The notes: generated by a model not told the origin, from the sequence alone. Positions 43,608-53,560 are shown, numbered from the stretch's first letter. The stretch is DNA of 64,000 nucleotides from Cryobacterium arcticum (GCF_001679725.1 NZ_CP016282.1:3596001-3660000), one strand, 5' to 3'. Made by a program: numbers and translations.

Positions 43608-45107
43608 TCAGGTGTTCTGAGGGAAGCCCAGGTTGATGCCGCCGTGGCTGGGGTCCAGCCAGCGGGCCGTGACGGCCTTCTCCCGGGTGTAGAAGTTGAT
43701 GCCGGCCGGGCCGTAGGCCTTGGCGTCGCCGAACAGGGAGTCCTTCCAGCCGCCGAACGAGTGGTACGCCACTGGCACCGGGATCGGCACGTTGATGCCG
43801 ACCATGCCCACCTGCACCTCGTGTTGGAACCTGCGGGCGGCCCCACCGTCGTTGGTGAAGATCGCGGTGCCGTTGCCGTACTTGCTGGCGTTGATGACCG
43901 CCACGCCGTCGGTGTAGCTGGCCACCCTCAGCACGCTCAGCACCGGGCCGAAGATCTCATCCTGGTAGACGGCCGAGTCCACGCTCACCTTGTCGAACAG
44001 GGTGGGGCCGAGCCAGAAGCCGGATGCGTCGCCGTCGACCTCGATGCCGCGACCGTCGATCACGACCTCCGCGCCGTCCGCGTGGGCGATGTCGATGTAA
44101 CCGGCGACCTTGTCGCGGTGCGCCTCGGTGATGAGCGGGCCCATGTCGCAGCCGCGCATGCCGTCGCCGACCTTGAGTCCCTTCACGCGCTCGGCGATCT
44201 TGGCGATCAGCTCGTCCGCGACCGGCTCCACGGCCACGATCACGCTGATGGCCATGCAGCGCTCCCCCGCCGAACCGAAGCCCGCGTTGACCGCGGCATC
44301 CGCAGCTAGGTCGAGGTCGGCATCCGGCAGCACCAACATGTGGTTCTTGGCGCCGCCGAGGGCCTGCACCCGCTTGCCGTGGTGGGCGGCGGTCTCATAG
44401 ATGTACTTGGCGATCGGGGTGGAGCCGACGAAGGAGATGGCCTGCACGTCAGGGTTCACCAGCAGGGCGTCGACGGCCTCCTTGTCGCCGTGCACGACGT
44501 TGAAGACCCCGTCGGGCAGGCCGGCCTCGGTGAGCAGGGCGGCGAGCCAATTGGCGGCGGACGGGTCCTTCTCGCTGGGCTTGAGCACGACACAATTGCC
44601 CGCGGCGATGGCGATGGGGAAGAACCAGAGCGGCACCATCGCGGGGAAGTTGAACGGGCTGATGATGCCCACCACGCCCAGGGGCTGGCGGAGGGTGTAG
44701 ACGTCGACGCCGGTGGACACGTTCTCGGAGAACTCGCCCTTGGCCAGGTGCGGCAGGCCCAGCGCAAACTCGACGACCTCGAGGCCACGGGCGATCTCGC
44801 CGAGGGCGTCGGAGGTGACCTTGCCGTGTTCGTTGGTGAGGATGTCGGCGAGCTCGCCCTTGCGGGCGTTGAGCAGCTCGCGGAAGGTGAACATGACGCC
44901 CTGGCGTTTGGCGATGGAGGCGTCTCGCCACGCGGGGTAGGCGGCCTGGGCCGAGGCGACAACGGTGTCGACGTCGACGGCGGAAGCCAGGGACACCAGG
45001 CGCTGCACTGCGCCGGTGGCCGGGTTGTAGACGGGGGCGGTGCGGGTGGAGGTTCCGGTGCCGGGGACACCGTCGATCCAGTGGGTGAGGACGGGAAGGT
45101 CGTTCAT
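43608..45107 (-). CDS. mmsA: CoA-acylating (methyl)malonate-semialdehyde dehydrogenase
   Basis: A 499-residue aldehyde dehydrogenase of the MmsA/IolA type. GIISPFNFPAMVPLWFFPIA and LKPSEKDPS lie in the coenzyme domain; the catalytic Cys is in GSAGERCMAIS, and ALGGAKNHMLVLPDAD replaces the usual catalytic Glu motif with Asn, as expected for CoA-acylating members. It converts malonate or methylmalonate semialdehyde to acetyl-CoA or propionyl-CoA with NAD and CoA. It is the last gene of the pyrimidine/beta-amino acid catabolic run, fitting the product of the aminotransferase upstream. Confidence 0.93.
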   Translation of the reverse strand: MNDLPVLTHWIDGVPGTGTSTRTAPVYNPATGAVQRLVSLASAVDVDTVVASAQAAYPAWRDASIAKRQGVMFTFRELLNARKGELADILTNEHGKVTSDALGEIARGLEVVEFALGLPHLAKGEFSENVSTGVDVYTLRQPLGVVGIISPFNFPAMVPLWFFPIAIAAGNCVVLKPSEKDPSAANWLAALLTEAGLPDGVFNVVHGDKEAVDALLVNPDVQAISFVGSTPIAKYIYETAAHHGKRVQALGGAKNHMLVLPDADLDLAADAAVNAGFGSAGERCMAISVIVAVEPVADELIAKIAERVKGLKVGDGMRGCDMGPLITEAHRDKVAGYIDIAHADGAEVVIDGRGIEVDGDASGFWLGPTLFDKVSVDSAVYQDEIFGPVLSVLRVASYTDGVAVINASKYGNGTAIFTNDGGAARRFQHEVQVGMVGINVPIPVPVAYHSFGGWKDSLFGDAKAYGPAGINFYTREKAVTARWLDPSHGGINLGFPQNT

Positions 45108-45140
45108 GTCATCCGATTCTGTTGGGGGTGAGAGCCGTTG

Positions 45141-45420
45141 ATCGAGCTTGTCGAGATCTGGCGACCGTGTCTACGTTCGCGAGGTCGGGTCGCGGGGTCT
45201 CGACAAGCTCGACCAGCGCATGGGTGCGTTCTCGAGGTCGGGTCGCGGGGGTCTCGGCAAGCTCGACCAGCGCATGGGTGCGTTCGCGAGGTCGGGTCGC
45301 GGGGGTCTCGACAAGCTCGACCAGCGCATGGGTGCGTTCTCGAGGTCGGGTCGCGGGGGTCTCGACAAGCTCGACCAGCGGACGGTCGCCACCATCCCGT
45401 CGGTCGAGCTTGTCGAGACC
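45141..45420. repeat. Tandem ~54-bp repeats of the GGTCTCGACAAGCTCGACC core (family E, array 2)
   Basis: Four direct units of about 54 bp (GTCTCGACAAGCTCGACCAG, then CGCATGGGTGCGTT and GAGGTCGGGTCGCGG) are bracketed by inverted half-units, ATCGAGCTTGTCGAGATC at 45141 and GTCGAGCTTGTCGAGACC at 45403. The array fills the gap between mmsA and the aminotransferase gene. Confidence 0.85.
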
Positions 45421-45423
45421 TGA

Positions 45424-46776
45424 TCACAGGAGGTCGAGGCAGAGGACCTCGTCGTAGATGGCCAGGGCCTCGGCGACCTCGTCGTCGGTGACCACGCAGG
45501 GCGGCACCACGTGGATGCGGTTGTCCTGCACGAAGGGCAGCAGGTTGCGGGCCAGCAGCTCGGTCTTGATGCGGGCCATCACGGCGGGAGCCACAGGCGC
45601 CCGGGTCTCCCGGTCGGCCACGAGCTCGATCGCCCAGAAGACGCCCTCGCCGCGCACCTCCCCGATGATCGGGTGTTTCTCCGCCAATGCCGTGAGGCCG
45701 GGGCCGAGCACATCGGCGCCGATCCGGGCGGCGTTCTCCACGATGCCCTCGTCCTCCATGGCATCCAGCGCCGCCACGATCGAGGCCATCGCCAGCGGAT
45801 GCCCGCTGTAGGTGAGTCCGCCGGGGAACACCGTCGTGTCGAAGTCGGCGGCGATGGCGTCCGAGATGATGACGCCGCCCACCGGCACGTAGCCGGAGTT
45901 GACGCCCTTGGCGAAGGTGATCAGGTCGGGCACCACGCCGGAGCCCTCGAAGGCGAACCAGCGTCCGGTACGGCCGAAACCAACCATGACCTCGTCGAGG
46001 ATCAACAGAATGCCGTACTTGTCGCACAGCGCCCGCACTCCGGTGAGGTAGCCGGGCGGCGGCATGAGCACCCCGGCGGTGCCGGGGATGGACTCGAGCA
46101 GCACGGCCGCGATCGACGTGGCGCCCTCGCTCTGGATGACCCGTTCGAGGTGCTGCAGAGCCCGCTCGCACTCGCGCTCGGGGGTGCGGGCCCAGAACTC
46201 GCTGCGGTAGAGATAGGGGCCGAAGAAGTGCACGTGGCCGCGGGCGAACTCGTTGGGGATGCGCCGCCAGTCACCGGTGGCGACGATGGCCGCGCCGGTG
46301 TTGCCGTGGTACGAGCGGTAGGTGGAGAGCACGGTGTCACGGCCGGTGTGCAGGCGGGCCATCCGGATGGCGTTCTCGTTGGCATCCGCACCGCCATTGG
46401 TGAAGAAGACCTTGTTGAAGCCGTCGGGTGCCCGGTCGACGATGCGTTTGGCGGCCTCGCCACGGGCCAGGTTGGCCGTGGACGGGGCGATGGTCGTGAG
46501 CAGTTGCGCTTGCTCGATGATGCCCTTGATCACGGCGGGATGCTGGTGGCCGATGTTGACGTTGACCAGCTGACTGGAGAAGTCGAGGTAGGTGCGACCC
46601 TCGTGGTCCCAGACCCGGCAGCCGAGACCGCCGGCGATCACGAGGGGCTTCAGTGCCCCCTGAGCCGACCAGGAGTGGAAGACGTGGGCCTTGTCGAGCC
46701 GGGTGGTGAGGTCGTTGAGTCCGAGCTCGGTGTCGGTGGATGTGCCGGTGTCGGTGGTGCTGTCGATGTCGGTCAC
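45424..46776 (-). CDS. Class III aminotransferase, probable beta-alanine/beta-aminoisobutyrate transaminase
   Basis: A 450-residue PLP enzyme of the omega-aminotransferase family: FFTNGGADANENAIRMAR, YRSYHGNTGAA (ring-stacking region), ILDEVMVGFGRTGRWFAFEG with the PLP-binding Asp, and TFAKGVNSGYVPVGGV with the PLP Lys. The neighbours (beta-ureidopropionase, mmsA) point to beta-alanine or beta-aminoisobutyrate as amino donor. GTG start at 46776 has AAGGA upstream. The first ~20 residues are a variable Thr/Asp-rich tail. Confidence 0.9.
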   Translation of the reverse strand: MTDIDSTTDTGTSTDTELGLNDLTTRLDKAHVFHSWSAQGALKPLVIAGGLGCRVWDHEGRTYLDFSSQLVNVNIGHQHPAVIKGIIEQAQLLTTIAPSTANLARGEAAKRIVDRAPDGFNKVFFTNGGADANENAIRMARLHTGRDTVLSTYRSYHGNTGAAIVATGDWRRIPNEFARGHVHFFGPYLYRSEFWARTPERECERALQHLERVIQSEGATSIAAVLLESIPGTAGVLMPPPGYLTGVRALCDKYGILLILDEVMVGFGRTGRWFAFEGSGVVPDLITFAKGVNSGYVPVGGVIISDAIAADFDTTVFPGGLTYSGHPLAMASIVAALDAMEDEGIVENAARIGADVLGPGLTALAEKHPIIGEVRGEGVFWAIELVADRETRAPVAPAVMARIKTELLARNLLPFVQDNRIHVVPPCVVTDDEVAEALAIYDEVLCLDLL

Positions 46777-46861
46777 GATGCTTGTTCCTTCGCTTCTGCC
46801 CCGCGCAGGCGGGGCGGTGGTGACCGGGCGGCGGGTGTGCCGCCGCCCGGTCGGGGTTGTT

Positions 46862-48013
46862 CTACTCGCCGCCCTCCTTCAGGGTGACGTCGGTCGGAGT
46901 CCAGTCGGCGCCCATGACGTCGACTCCCTCCGCGGTGAGTTCATCCAGGGCCTTCTGCACGTACTCGTTGGAGTAGGCGCTTTCGGGCGGGTCTGTGGTG
47001 ATGATGGTGGCACCGGTTTCGTTCTTCGTGTTCATCGCGATGTCGACCGTGTTGGCCCAGGCGGCCTCGTCGATCAGGCCGACGCCGTTGGTGGACGGGA
47101 AGATCAGCTTGCTGACCTCGTTGGTCATCCAGAGCTGGTGTCCGGCGGGGAGGGCGGAACCGGCGTCGGCCACGATGGTCGCGGCCTCTTCCGGGTTCTG
47201 GGCGGCGTAGATCCAGCCCTTGATGGAGGCCTTGATGAACTTCACCGTCTGGTCGGCGTAGGCCTCGTCGTCGGCGAGCTTGTCGGTGTTGGCCCAGATG
47301 GCGTCCTGGAGCATCGCGGTGCCTTCCTTGTTCCAGTCGATGACGTTGAGGTCCTCGGGCTGGTACAGCTCACCGGTGTCGGGGTTGATGGTTTCCAGCA
47401 CCTGCGCGTATTCGTTGTACGTCATGGCCTGGGCCGCGTCGATGTCGCCGGCCAGGAACGCGTTCATGTCGAAGGCCTGCTGCACGAGGCTGATGTCGCC
47501 CACCTCGACGCCGTCCTTCTGCATGCCGGCGAAGAGTTCCCACTCGTTGCCGTAGCCCCAGCTGCCGACGTTCTTGCCCTTGAGATCGGCCGGGCTGGTG
47601 ATGTTCTTGTCCTTGAAGGAGATCTGGGTGGTGGCGCTGCGTTCGAAGATCTGCGCGACGTCGGTGATGTTGGCGCCCTGCTCGATCGAGCCGAGCACCT
47701 TGGGCACCCAGGAGATGGCGTAGTCCACGTCGCCGGCGGCGAGCACGTCCTGCGGCACGATGTCGGCGCCGCCCTCCTCGATGGTGACGTCGAGGCCTTC
47801 GTCTTCGTAGTAGCCCTGGTCGACGGCGGCGTAGTAGCCGGCGAACTGGGCTTGGGCCACCCACTGCAACTGCAGGGTGACGGGGGTCAGCCCGCCACCT
47901 GCGGAGTCATCGGTCGAGGCGGTGTCGTTGGTGGCGCTGCATCCGGAGAGGACGAGTGCGCTGGCCGCGGCGACGGCGCCGGCCGTCGTGAGCCATCGTG
48001 TGCTGTGTTTCAT
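46862..48013 (-). CDS. ABC importer substrate-binding lipoprotein (NMT1/SsuA-like)
   Basis: A 383-residue exported lipoprotein from ATG 48013, with signal MKHSTRWLTTAGAVAAASAL and lipobox VLSGC (Cys25). The mature part is a type II binding fold of the NMT1/THI5 kind: LQLQWVAQAQFAGYYAAVDQ, GYYEDEGLDVTIEEGGADI and NVGSWGYGNEWELFAG. This family binds pyrimidine-like or sulfonate ligands. Location in the pyrimidine degradation run suggests a pyrimidine, hydantoin or beta-ureido acid. AGGAGGAACCC precedes the ATG. Confidence 0.88.
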   Translation of the reverse strand: MKHSTRWLTTAGAVAAASALVLSGCSATNDTASTDDSAGGGLTPVTLQLQWVAQAQFAGYYAAVDQGYYEDEGLDVTIEEGGADIVPQDVLAAGDVDYAISWVPKVLGSIEQGANITDVAQIFERSATTQISFKDKNITSPADLKGKNVGSWGYGNEWELFAGMQKDGVEVGDISLVQQAFDMNAFLAGDIDAAQAMTYNEYAQVLETINPDTGELYQPEDLNVIDWNKEGTAMLQDAIWANTDKLADDEAYADQTVKFIKASIKGWIYAAQNPEEAATIVADAGSALPAGHQLWMTNEVSKLIFPSTNGVGLIDEAAWANTVDIAMNTKNETGATIITTDPPESAYSNEYVQKALDELTAEGVDVMGADWTPTDVTLKEGGE

Positions 48014-48194
48014 GGGTTCCTCCTGAGTAGTACTGCTGCGGGGTGCTGCTGCGGGGGGGTCATGCTGCAAGGCGGGTAACGGATGGTGCGGGTGCTGCCG
48101 GTTCTGCTGTGTGGGTACTGCGGGTTGGGTGCTGCGGTGGGTGTTGCGGGGTGACCGACCTGGTGCGTCGGACGATTGTGGGCCTGGGTGGGGC

Positions 48195-49025
48195 TCAGGC
48201 GGTGGGGGCGCGGCGGCTGACCAGTTTCTCGAGGCCGAGCGCCGCGCAGTAGAAGAGGAGGCCGAGGATGATGGAGCCGAGCACGTACGCCCAGGCCAGC
48301 CCGTAGTTGGAGCTGGAGGCGGCTGAGGTGATCGACTTGCCGAGGCCGCCGACCGGGCCGCCGAAGTACTCGGCGATGAGGGCGGAGATCACGGCGAGCG
48401 ATGACGCTATGCGAAGGCCCGTGAACACGAACGGCACGGCGGTGGGCAGGGTGACGGTCTTGGTGGCCTGCCAGCTCGAGGCGGCGTAGGAGCGCATCAG
48501 GTCGCGGTGCACCGGGCGCACCATGCGCAGGCCCTTGAGGGTGTTGAAGTACACCGGAACGAACACTGCCAGGGCGGCCACGAGCTGCCGGGCGGTCTCG
48601 GCGTTGGCGCCGAACATCGTGTAGAGCACGGGCGCCAGCGCCACGATGGGCACCACCGCGAACGCCGCCACGACGGGCGCGGCCATCTCGTCGAACACCC
48701 GCACGAGGGCCGAGAGGATGGCCAGCAGCACGCCGACGATCGCGCCGAGTACCAGGCCGATCAGGGCGTTGCGGCCCGTGACGACCATGCCATTCAGTAC
48801 GTTCTGCAGGTTGGCGGTGAACTGCTCGCCGATCGCGAACGGACCCGGCAGGATGAACGGCTTGATCGCCAGAACTGTGACGGCACCCTGCCAGAGCAGG
48901 ATCGCGACGAGGCCGAGGAGAACCGGCGGCAGCACGGTGCGGGCCAAGCCGGAGCGCGAGGGTCCCTGGCGCGCCGGCCCGGCGACCGCCGGAGCCGTCA
49001 CGCTCGTGCTCGCCCCGGCGCTCAT
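48195..49025 (-). CDS. ABC transporter permease (SsuC/TauC-like), first of two
   Basis: A 276-residue membrane protein with six helices and the EAA loop region DLMRSYAASSWQATKTVTLP followed by TAVPFVFTGLRIASSLAVIS. Typical of importers for sulfonates, nitrate, and thiamine/pyrimidine precursors. It overlaps the ATPase gene by 4 bp; a 181-bp gap separates it from the binding-protein gene. Two different permease genes in the operon suggest a heterodimeric channel. Confidence 0.9.
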   Translation of the reverse strand: MSAGASTSVTAPAVAGPARQGPSRSGLARTVLPPVLLGLVAILLWQGAVTVLAIKPFILPGPFAIGEQFTANLQNVLNGMVVTGRNALIGLVLGAIVGVLLAILSALVRVFDEMAAPVVAAFAVVPIVALAPVLYTMFGANAETARQLVAALAVFVPVYFNTLKGLRMVRPVHRDLMRSYAASSWQATKTVTLPTAVPFVFTGLRIASSLAVISALIAEYFGGPVGGLGKSITSAASSSNYGLAWAYVLGSIILGLLFYCAALGLEKLVSRRAPTA

Positions 49026-49849
49026 CGTGTCTCGACCCCGCGCGCCCCGGTGGGGGTGGCGCCATGCAGGAGCTCGCGCACCTGGCTGACCGAGTGGAAG
49101 AAGTCCTCGTCTTCGCGCAGGTTCTCGCCGCGGTCGCTCATCCGGCCGAGGTTGACGCTGAGCACGTCGCGGATGCGGCCAGGCCTAGGCGACATCACCA
49201 CCACCCGGTTGGAGAGGAACACCGCCTCCGGAATGGAGTGGGTGACGAAGACCACGGCGGCGCTGGTCTCGGCGCAGATGCGCACGAGCTCGTTCTGCAT
49301 GCGCTCCCGGGTCATCTCGTCGAGGGCGCCGAACGGTTCGTCCATCAGCAGCAGGCTCGGGCTCTCGGCCAGCGACCGGGCGATCGCCACCCGTTGCTGC
49401 ATGCCGCCGGAGAGCTGGTCGGGGTAGTGCCCGGCGAAGTCGCTCAGGCCCACGAGCTCGATCAGCTCGGCGGCGCGGTCGCGGCGTGCGGCCTTGCCGG
49501 TGCCGTGCAGTTCGAGGGGCAGTTCGATGTTGCCGGTCACCGTACGCCAGGGCAAGAGGCCCGCCTGCTGGAACGCGATGCCGTAGTCCTGGTCGATGCG
49601 GGCCTGCCTGGCGCTCTTGCCGAACACCTCGATCGAGCCGTCGGTGGGGGTGTCGAGGTCGGCGATGAGCCGCAGCAGGGTGCTCTTGCCGCAGCCGGAG
49701 GGCCCGATCAACGACACGAATTCGCCGGGGGCGACGGTGAGGCTCACCGCATCCAGGGCCGTGACGGATGCGCCCTTGCGGCCGGCGAAGACGCGGCTGA
49801 CCGCGTTCACCTCCACCGCGTGCTGTACCGGTAGTGCTGCCGTGGTCAT
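49022..49849 (-). CDS. ABC transporter ATP-binding protein (SsuB/TauB-like)
   Basis: A 275-residue ATPase from ATG 49849 ([20 protein letters not shown]). Walker [10 protein letters not shown], signature [13 protein letters not shown], Walker [17 protein letters not shown] and H-loop VTHS are intact. It would energise import through the flanking permeases. It overlaps both permease genes by 4 bp, and GAGGTGG precedes its ATG. Confidence 0.93.
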   Translation of the reverse strand: MTTAALPVQHAVEVNAVSRVFAGRKGASVTALDAVSLTVAPGEFVSLIGPSGCGKSTLLRLIADLDTPTDGSIEVFGKSARQARIDQDYGIAFQQAGLLPWRTVTGNIELPLELHGTGKAARRDRAAELIELVGLSDFAGHYPDQLSGGMQQRVAIARSLAESPSLLLMDEPFGALDEMTRERMQNELVRICAETSAAVVFVTHSIPEAVFLSNRVVVMSPRPGRIRDVLSVNLGRMSDRGENLREDEDFFHSVSQVRELLHGATPTGARGVETR

Positions 49850-50790
49850 GCGGCCACCTCTCCCCTGCGGAATCGACGTAGGAACAGTGAGATCAGGCCG
49901 ACGAAACCGGCGGCCACGAGGCCCACCAGCACCGACCCGAAGATGGGGGCCCAGGGCTTGCCCGGGTCGCTGCCGGCGGCGCCGGCGTATTCGACGATGA
50001 GCCGGCCGATGCCGCCGCGCAGGCCGATGGACACCTCGGCGACGACGCTGCCGATCACGGCGCTGGCCGCCGCGAGGCGGAGGGCGGGCAGCAGGTAGCC
50101 CACGCTGGCCGGCAGTCGGAGTCGCCAGAGGGTTTTCCACCAGCCGACCGCGCAACAGTGCATGAGGTCCACGTGGTTGGCGTCGGGTGAGCCGAGGCCC
50201 TTGAGGGCGCCGATCGAGACCGGGAAGAAGGCGAGGTAGGAGGCGATCAGCGCCACCGACATCCAGTTCTCCCAGCTGAAGACCCCGAACTCGATCTGCG
50301 CGCCCCAGCGGCGCACGAGCGGGGCGAGGGCGATCAGCGGCACGGTCTGGCTGAGGATGATCCAGGGCAGGATGGCCGATTCGGCGAGCTTGAAGCGCTG
50401 CATGAGCAGGGCGAGGGCGAGGCCAACGGTGACGCCCACGAGCCAGCCGACCGCGGCGATGCCGAGGGTGAACAGGGAGGCCTCGAGCACGGCCTGCCAC
50501 ATCGGCACCGCGCTGGAGCTGCCGGTGACGGGCTCGACGATGCGTTCGAGCATCACCCAGAGGTGCGGCATGGCCATCTCGCTGGCCCGCGGCAGCACGG
50601 TGACCCCGCCGACGATCACGCCGTCGGCGGGCCCGACGACGATGTACAGCTCCCAGAGCAGCGCGAGCGCGAGCACACCGAGCGCGCCCACCAGGATGCG
50701 CCGCGGCATCCCCTGGCCGAGCCAGGACCGGCCGCGCGCCGCAGTGGTCGCCCTCGCCGGGGCGGTGCTGACGGAGCCGGTCTGGGTCAT
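49846..50790 (-). CDS. ABC transporter permease (SsuC/TauC-like), second of two
   Basis: A 314-residue membrane protein. A cytoplasmic lead of ~25 residues precedes six or seven helices; the EAA loop is [20 protein letters not shown] followed by [20 protein letters not shown]. It differs clearly from the other permease of the operon. ATGA overlap with the LLM oxidoreductase gene upstream ties transport to catabolism. Confidence 0.9.
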   Translation of the reverse strand: MTQTGSVSTAPARATTAARGRSWLGQGMPRRILVGALGVLALALLWELYIVVGPADGVIVGGVTVLPRASEMAMPHLWVMLERIVEPVTGSSSAVPMWQAVLEASLFTLGIAAVGWLVGVTVGLALALLMQRFKLAESAILPWIILSQTVPLIALAPLVRRWGAQIEFGVFSWENWMSVALIASYLAFFPVSIGALKGLGSPDANHVDLMHCCAVGWWKTLWRLRLPASVGYLLPALRLAAASAVIGSVVAEVSIGLRGGIGRLIVEYAGAAGSDPGKPWAPIFGSVLVGLVAAGFVGLISLFLRRFRRGEVAA

Positions 50791-51803
50791 ACCTTGGCCG
50801 TGATGTGATCGGCGAGGGCGGGGATCACGGTCTCGCCGTAGACCCGCAGCGTCTCCTCTTTATTGTCGTGCTGCAGGTAGCCGGCGAACTGGTCGACGCC
50901 GAGCTCCTTGAGGGCCTTGAGCTTCTCGATGTGCGCCTCGGCCGGGCCGAGCAGGCAGAACCTGTCGACGATCTCATCGGGCACGAAGTCGGTGTGGGTG
51001 TTGCCGGCCCGGCCGTGCTCGTTGTAGTCGTAGCCCTCGCGGCCCTTGATGTAGTCGGTGAGGGCCTTGGGCACTGCGGAGCCTTCGCCGTACTTGGCGA
51101 CGATGTCGGCCACGTGGTTGCCCACCATGCCGCCGAACCAGCGGTTCTGGTCGCGCATGTGCTGCCAGTCGTCGCCGATGTGCATGGGCGCTGCGACGCA
51201 GAACTTGATCGCCTCGGGGTCGCGGCCCGCATTGGTGGCGGCGGTGCGCACGGTCTTGATCATCCACTCGGCCACGTCGAGGTCGGCCATCTGCAGGATG
51301 AAGCCGTCACCGACCTCGCCGGTGAGCTTGAGCGCGAGCGGACCGTAGGCGGCCACCCACACGTCGAGGGTCGAGCCCTGGCTCCAGGGGAATTGCAGGG
51401 TGGCGCCGTTGTACTCCACCGACCGGGAGTTGGCGAGCTCGCGGATGACGTGGATCGACTCCCGCAGGGTCTTCAGCGTGCTGGGCCGGCCGTTGGTGAC
51501 CCGCACCGCGGAGTCACCGCGGCCGATGCCGCAGATGGTGCGGTTGCCGTACATCTCGTTGAGCGTGGCGTACGTGGAAGCCGTGACCGTCCAGTCCCGG
51601 GTGGCCGGGTTGGTGACCATGGGACCCACGATCACCTTGCGGGTCTCATTGAGGATTTTGCTGTAGATCACATAGGGTTCCTGCCAGAGCAGGTGCGAGT
51701 CGAAGGTCCACACGTGGCTGAAGCCGTGGTTCTCGGCCAACACGGCCAGCTGCACGGTGCGCGCCGAGGGCGGGTTGGTCTGGAGTACTGCGCCGAAGTC
51801 CAT
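50787..51803 (-). CDS. LLM-class oxidoreductase, TIGR03842-like, probably F420-dependent
   Basis: A 338-residue luciferase-like TIM-barrel oxidoreductase: MDFGAVLQTNPPSARTVQLA, FSHVWTFDSHLLWQEPYVIY, VGPMVTNPATRDWTVTAST and RTICGIGRGDSAVR are characteristic of the F420-type LLM subfamily labelled TIGR03842. It sits directly between dihydropyrimidinase (9 bp upstream) and the importer genes (4-bp overlap). The cluster has no dihydropyrimidine dehydrogenase, so this enzyme may perform the uracil/thymine reduction with F420H2. That role is inference from context; an FMN-dependent oxidation is the alternative. Confidence 0.85.
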   Translation of the reverse strand: MDFGAVLQTNPPSARTVQLAVLAENHGFSHVWTFDSHLLWQEPYVIYSKILNETRKVIVGPMVTNPATRDWTVTASTYATLNEMYGNRTICGIGRGDSAVRVTNGRPSTLKTLRESIHVIRELANSRSVEYNGATLQFPWSQGSTLDVWVAAYGPLALKLTGEVGDGFILQMADLDVAEWMIKTVRTAATNAGRDPEAIKFCVAAPMHIGDDWQHMRDQNRWFGGMVGNHVADIVAKYGEGSAVPKALTDYIKGREGYDYNEHGRAGNTHTDFVPDEIVDRFCLLGPAEAHIEKLKALKELGVDQFAGYLQHDNKEETLRVYGETVIPALADHITAKV

Positions 51804-51811
51804 GGTGCCCC

Positions 51812-53245
51812 CTAGATCAGGTACTGGCTGAGGCCGCGTTTGATGTACTTGCCATCACCCTTGGCGCCGAGGTACTGGTTGTTGTCGATGACGACCTTGC
51901 CGCGGGAGAGCACGGTGTCGACGTGGCCGTCGATCTCGTAGCCTTCCCAGGCGGAGTAGTCCATGTTCATGTGGTGGGTCTTGTCCACTCCGATGGAGGT
52001 GTGCCCGTTCGGGTCGTAGATCACCACGTCGCCGTCGGCACCGGGCTGGATGACTCCCTTCTTGCCGTACATGCCGAACATGCGCGCGGGGGTGGTGGAG
52101 GTGACCTCCACCCAGCGTTCGAGGGAGATCTGCTTGTCGACCACGCCCTGGTACAAGAGGTCCATCCGGTGCTCGACCGAGCCGATGCCGTTGGGGATCT
52201 TGGAGAAGTCGGTCAGGCCCATGTCCTTCTGGCCCTTCATGCAGAACGGGCAGTGGTCGGTGGAGACCATCTGGATGTCGTTCGTGCGCAGGCTCTGCCA
52301 CATGTGGTGCTGGTGGCCCTCGGCCTTGGAGCGCAAGGGGGTGGAGCAGACCCACTTCGCTCCCTCGAAGGTGCCCCATTCGTCGCTCTGGGCGCCGAGC
52401 TGGTCTTCCAGAGAAAGGTAGAGGTACTGAGGACAAGTCTCGCCGAACACGTTCTGGCCGCGGTCGCGGGCAATGGCGATCTGCTCGACGGCCTGCTTGG
52501 CGCTCACGTGCACCACGTAGAGCGGCGCCCCGGTGAGGTTGGCGAGCATGATGGCCCGGTGGGTGGCTTCCTCCTCGGCCTGCCAGGGGCGGGTGAGGCC
52601 GTGATAGTAGGGCGTGGTGTTGCCAGCGGCGATGGCCTGCTGCACGAGCAGGTCGATGACGCTGCCGTTCTCGGCGTGCATCATGATCATGCTGCCGTTG
52701 CTGGATGCCTTCTGCATCGCCTTGACGATCTGGCCGTCGTCGGAGAGGAACACACCCTTGTAGGCCATGAAGAGCTTGAAGCTGGAGACGCCCTCGTTGA
52801 CGAGCTCGTCCATCGCGACGAGGGAGGAGTCCTGCACGTCGGAGAGGATCTGGTGGAAGCCGTAGTCGATGGCGCACTCGCCGCGAGCCTTGTCCTGCCA
52901 GGCGGCGTATTGGTCGAGCACGTTCTCGCCGGCGTACTGCACCACGAAGTCGACGATGCTCGTGGTGCCGCCCCAGGCGGCGGCGCGGGTGCCGGTCTCG
53001 AAGGTGTCGCTGGCCTCGGTGCCGCCGAACGGCATCTGCATGTGGGTGTGCGCGTCGATGCCGCCGGGGATCACATACTTGCCGGCGGCGTCGATCACGG
53101 TGTCGACGTTCCGCTCGATATCGAAGCCGAGCAGGGTGGAGCCGGGGGCGAGCACCGCGGCGATGATGTCGCCGTCGATCAGCACATCCGCTGTGGCCGT
53201 GCCCGTGGAATTGACCACGGTGCCGTTCTTGATCAGGGTCTTCAT
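51812..53245 (-). CDS. Dihydropyrimidinase / D-hydantoinase
   Basis: A 477-residue amidohydrolase. The metal ligands are visible: DAHTHMQMPFGG (HxH), carboxylated Lys in SSFKLFMAYKG, His in MIMMHAENG and VVHVSAK, and Asp in MVSTDHCPF. It opens the ring of 5,6-dihydrouracil or dihydrothymine to N-carbamoyl-beta-amino acids. ATG 53245 (MKTLIKNGTVVNSTG) has AGGAGAA eight bases upstream. It precedes the LLM oxidoreductase and follows, across a repeat array, the beta-ureidopropionase gene. Confidence 0.95.
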   Translation of the reverse strand: MKTLIKNGTVVNSTGTATADVLIDGDIIAAVLAPGSTLLGFDIERNVDTVIDAAGKYVIPGGIDAHTHMQMPFGGTEASDTFETGTRAAAWGGTTSIVDFVVQYAGENVLDQYAAWQDKARGECAIDYGFHQILSDVQDSSLVAMDELVNEGVSSFKLFMAYKGVFLSDDGQIVKAMQKASSNGSMIMMHAENGSVIDLLVQQAIAAGNTTPYYHGLTRPWQAEEEATHRAIMLANLTGAPLYVVHVSAKQAVEQIAIARDRGQNVFGETCPQYLYLSLEDQLGAQSDEWGTFEGAKWVCSTPLRSKAEGHQHHMWQSLRTNDIQMVSTDHCPFCMKGQKDMGLTDFSKIPNGIGSVEHRMDLLYQGVVDKQISLERWVEVTSTTPARMFGMYGKKGVIQPGADGDVVIYDPNGHTSIGVDKTHHMNMDYSAWEGYEIDGHVDTVLSRGKVVIDNNQYLGAKGDGKYIKRGLSQYLI

Positions 53246-53305
53246 CAGTGGTTCTCCTGTTCGCTTCTGTGTCGCTACTTCGTCTGTGGGTCGTGCCGTC
53301 TCGCT

Positions 53306-53540
53306 GGTCGAGCTTGTCGAGCGCCGTACTGAGCCTGTCGAAGTGACCTCGTGAGCCGTCTTCGGAACGTAGGCCGGGTCACCGGGTCTCGACAAGCTCG
53401 ACCACCGTGGGGCTGGGTCTCGAGGGCCTGGTCACCGGGTCTACTTCGACAAGCTCAGTACGACGTCGACAAGCTCGACCGCCGTGGGGCTGGGTCTTGA
53501 GGGCCGAGTCGCGGGGTCTCGACAGGCTCGACCGACGGAT
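53306..53540. repeat. Inverted and direct copies of GTCTCGACAAGCTCGACC / TTCGACAAGCTCAGTACG (family E, array 3)
   Basis: Units run in both orientations: GGTCGAGCTTGTCGAG at 53308 and CTGAGCCTGTCGAAG at 53327 against CTCGACAAGCTCGACC, CTTCGACAAGCTCAGTACG and CTCGACAGGCTCGACCG further on. They fill the 315-bp gap between the dihydropyrimidinase and beta-ureidopropionase genes. Nothing else is seen there. Confidence 0.8.
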
Positions 53541-53560
53541 GGTGCGGCCTCGAGACCGGG

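Noticed and set aside
45141..45420. Regular ~54-bp tandem units that could suggest a CRISPR array
   Set aside because: There are no unique spacers of constant length between identical repeats, no leader and no cas genes; it is a tandem repeat of the GTCTCGACAAGCTCGACC family.
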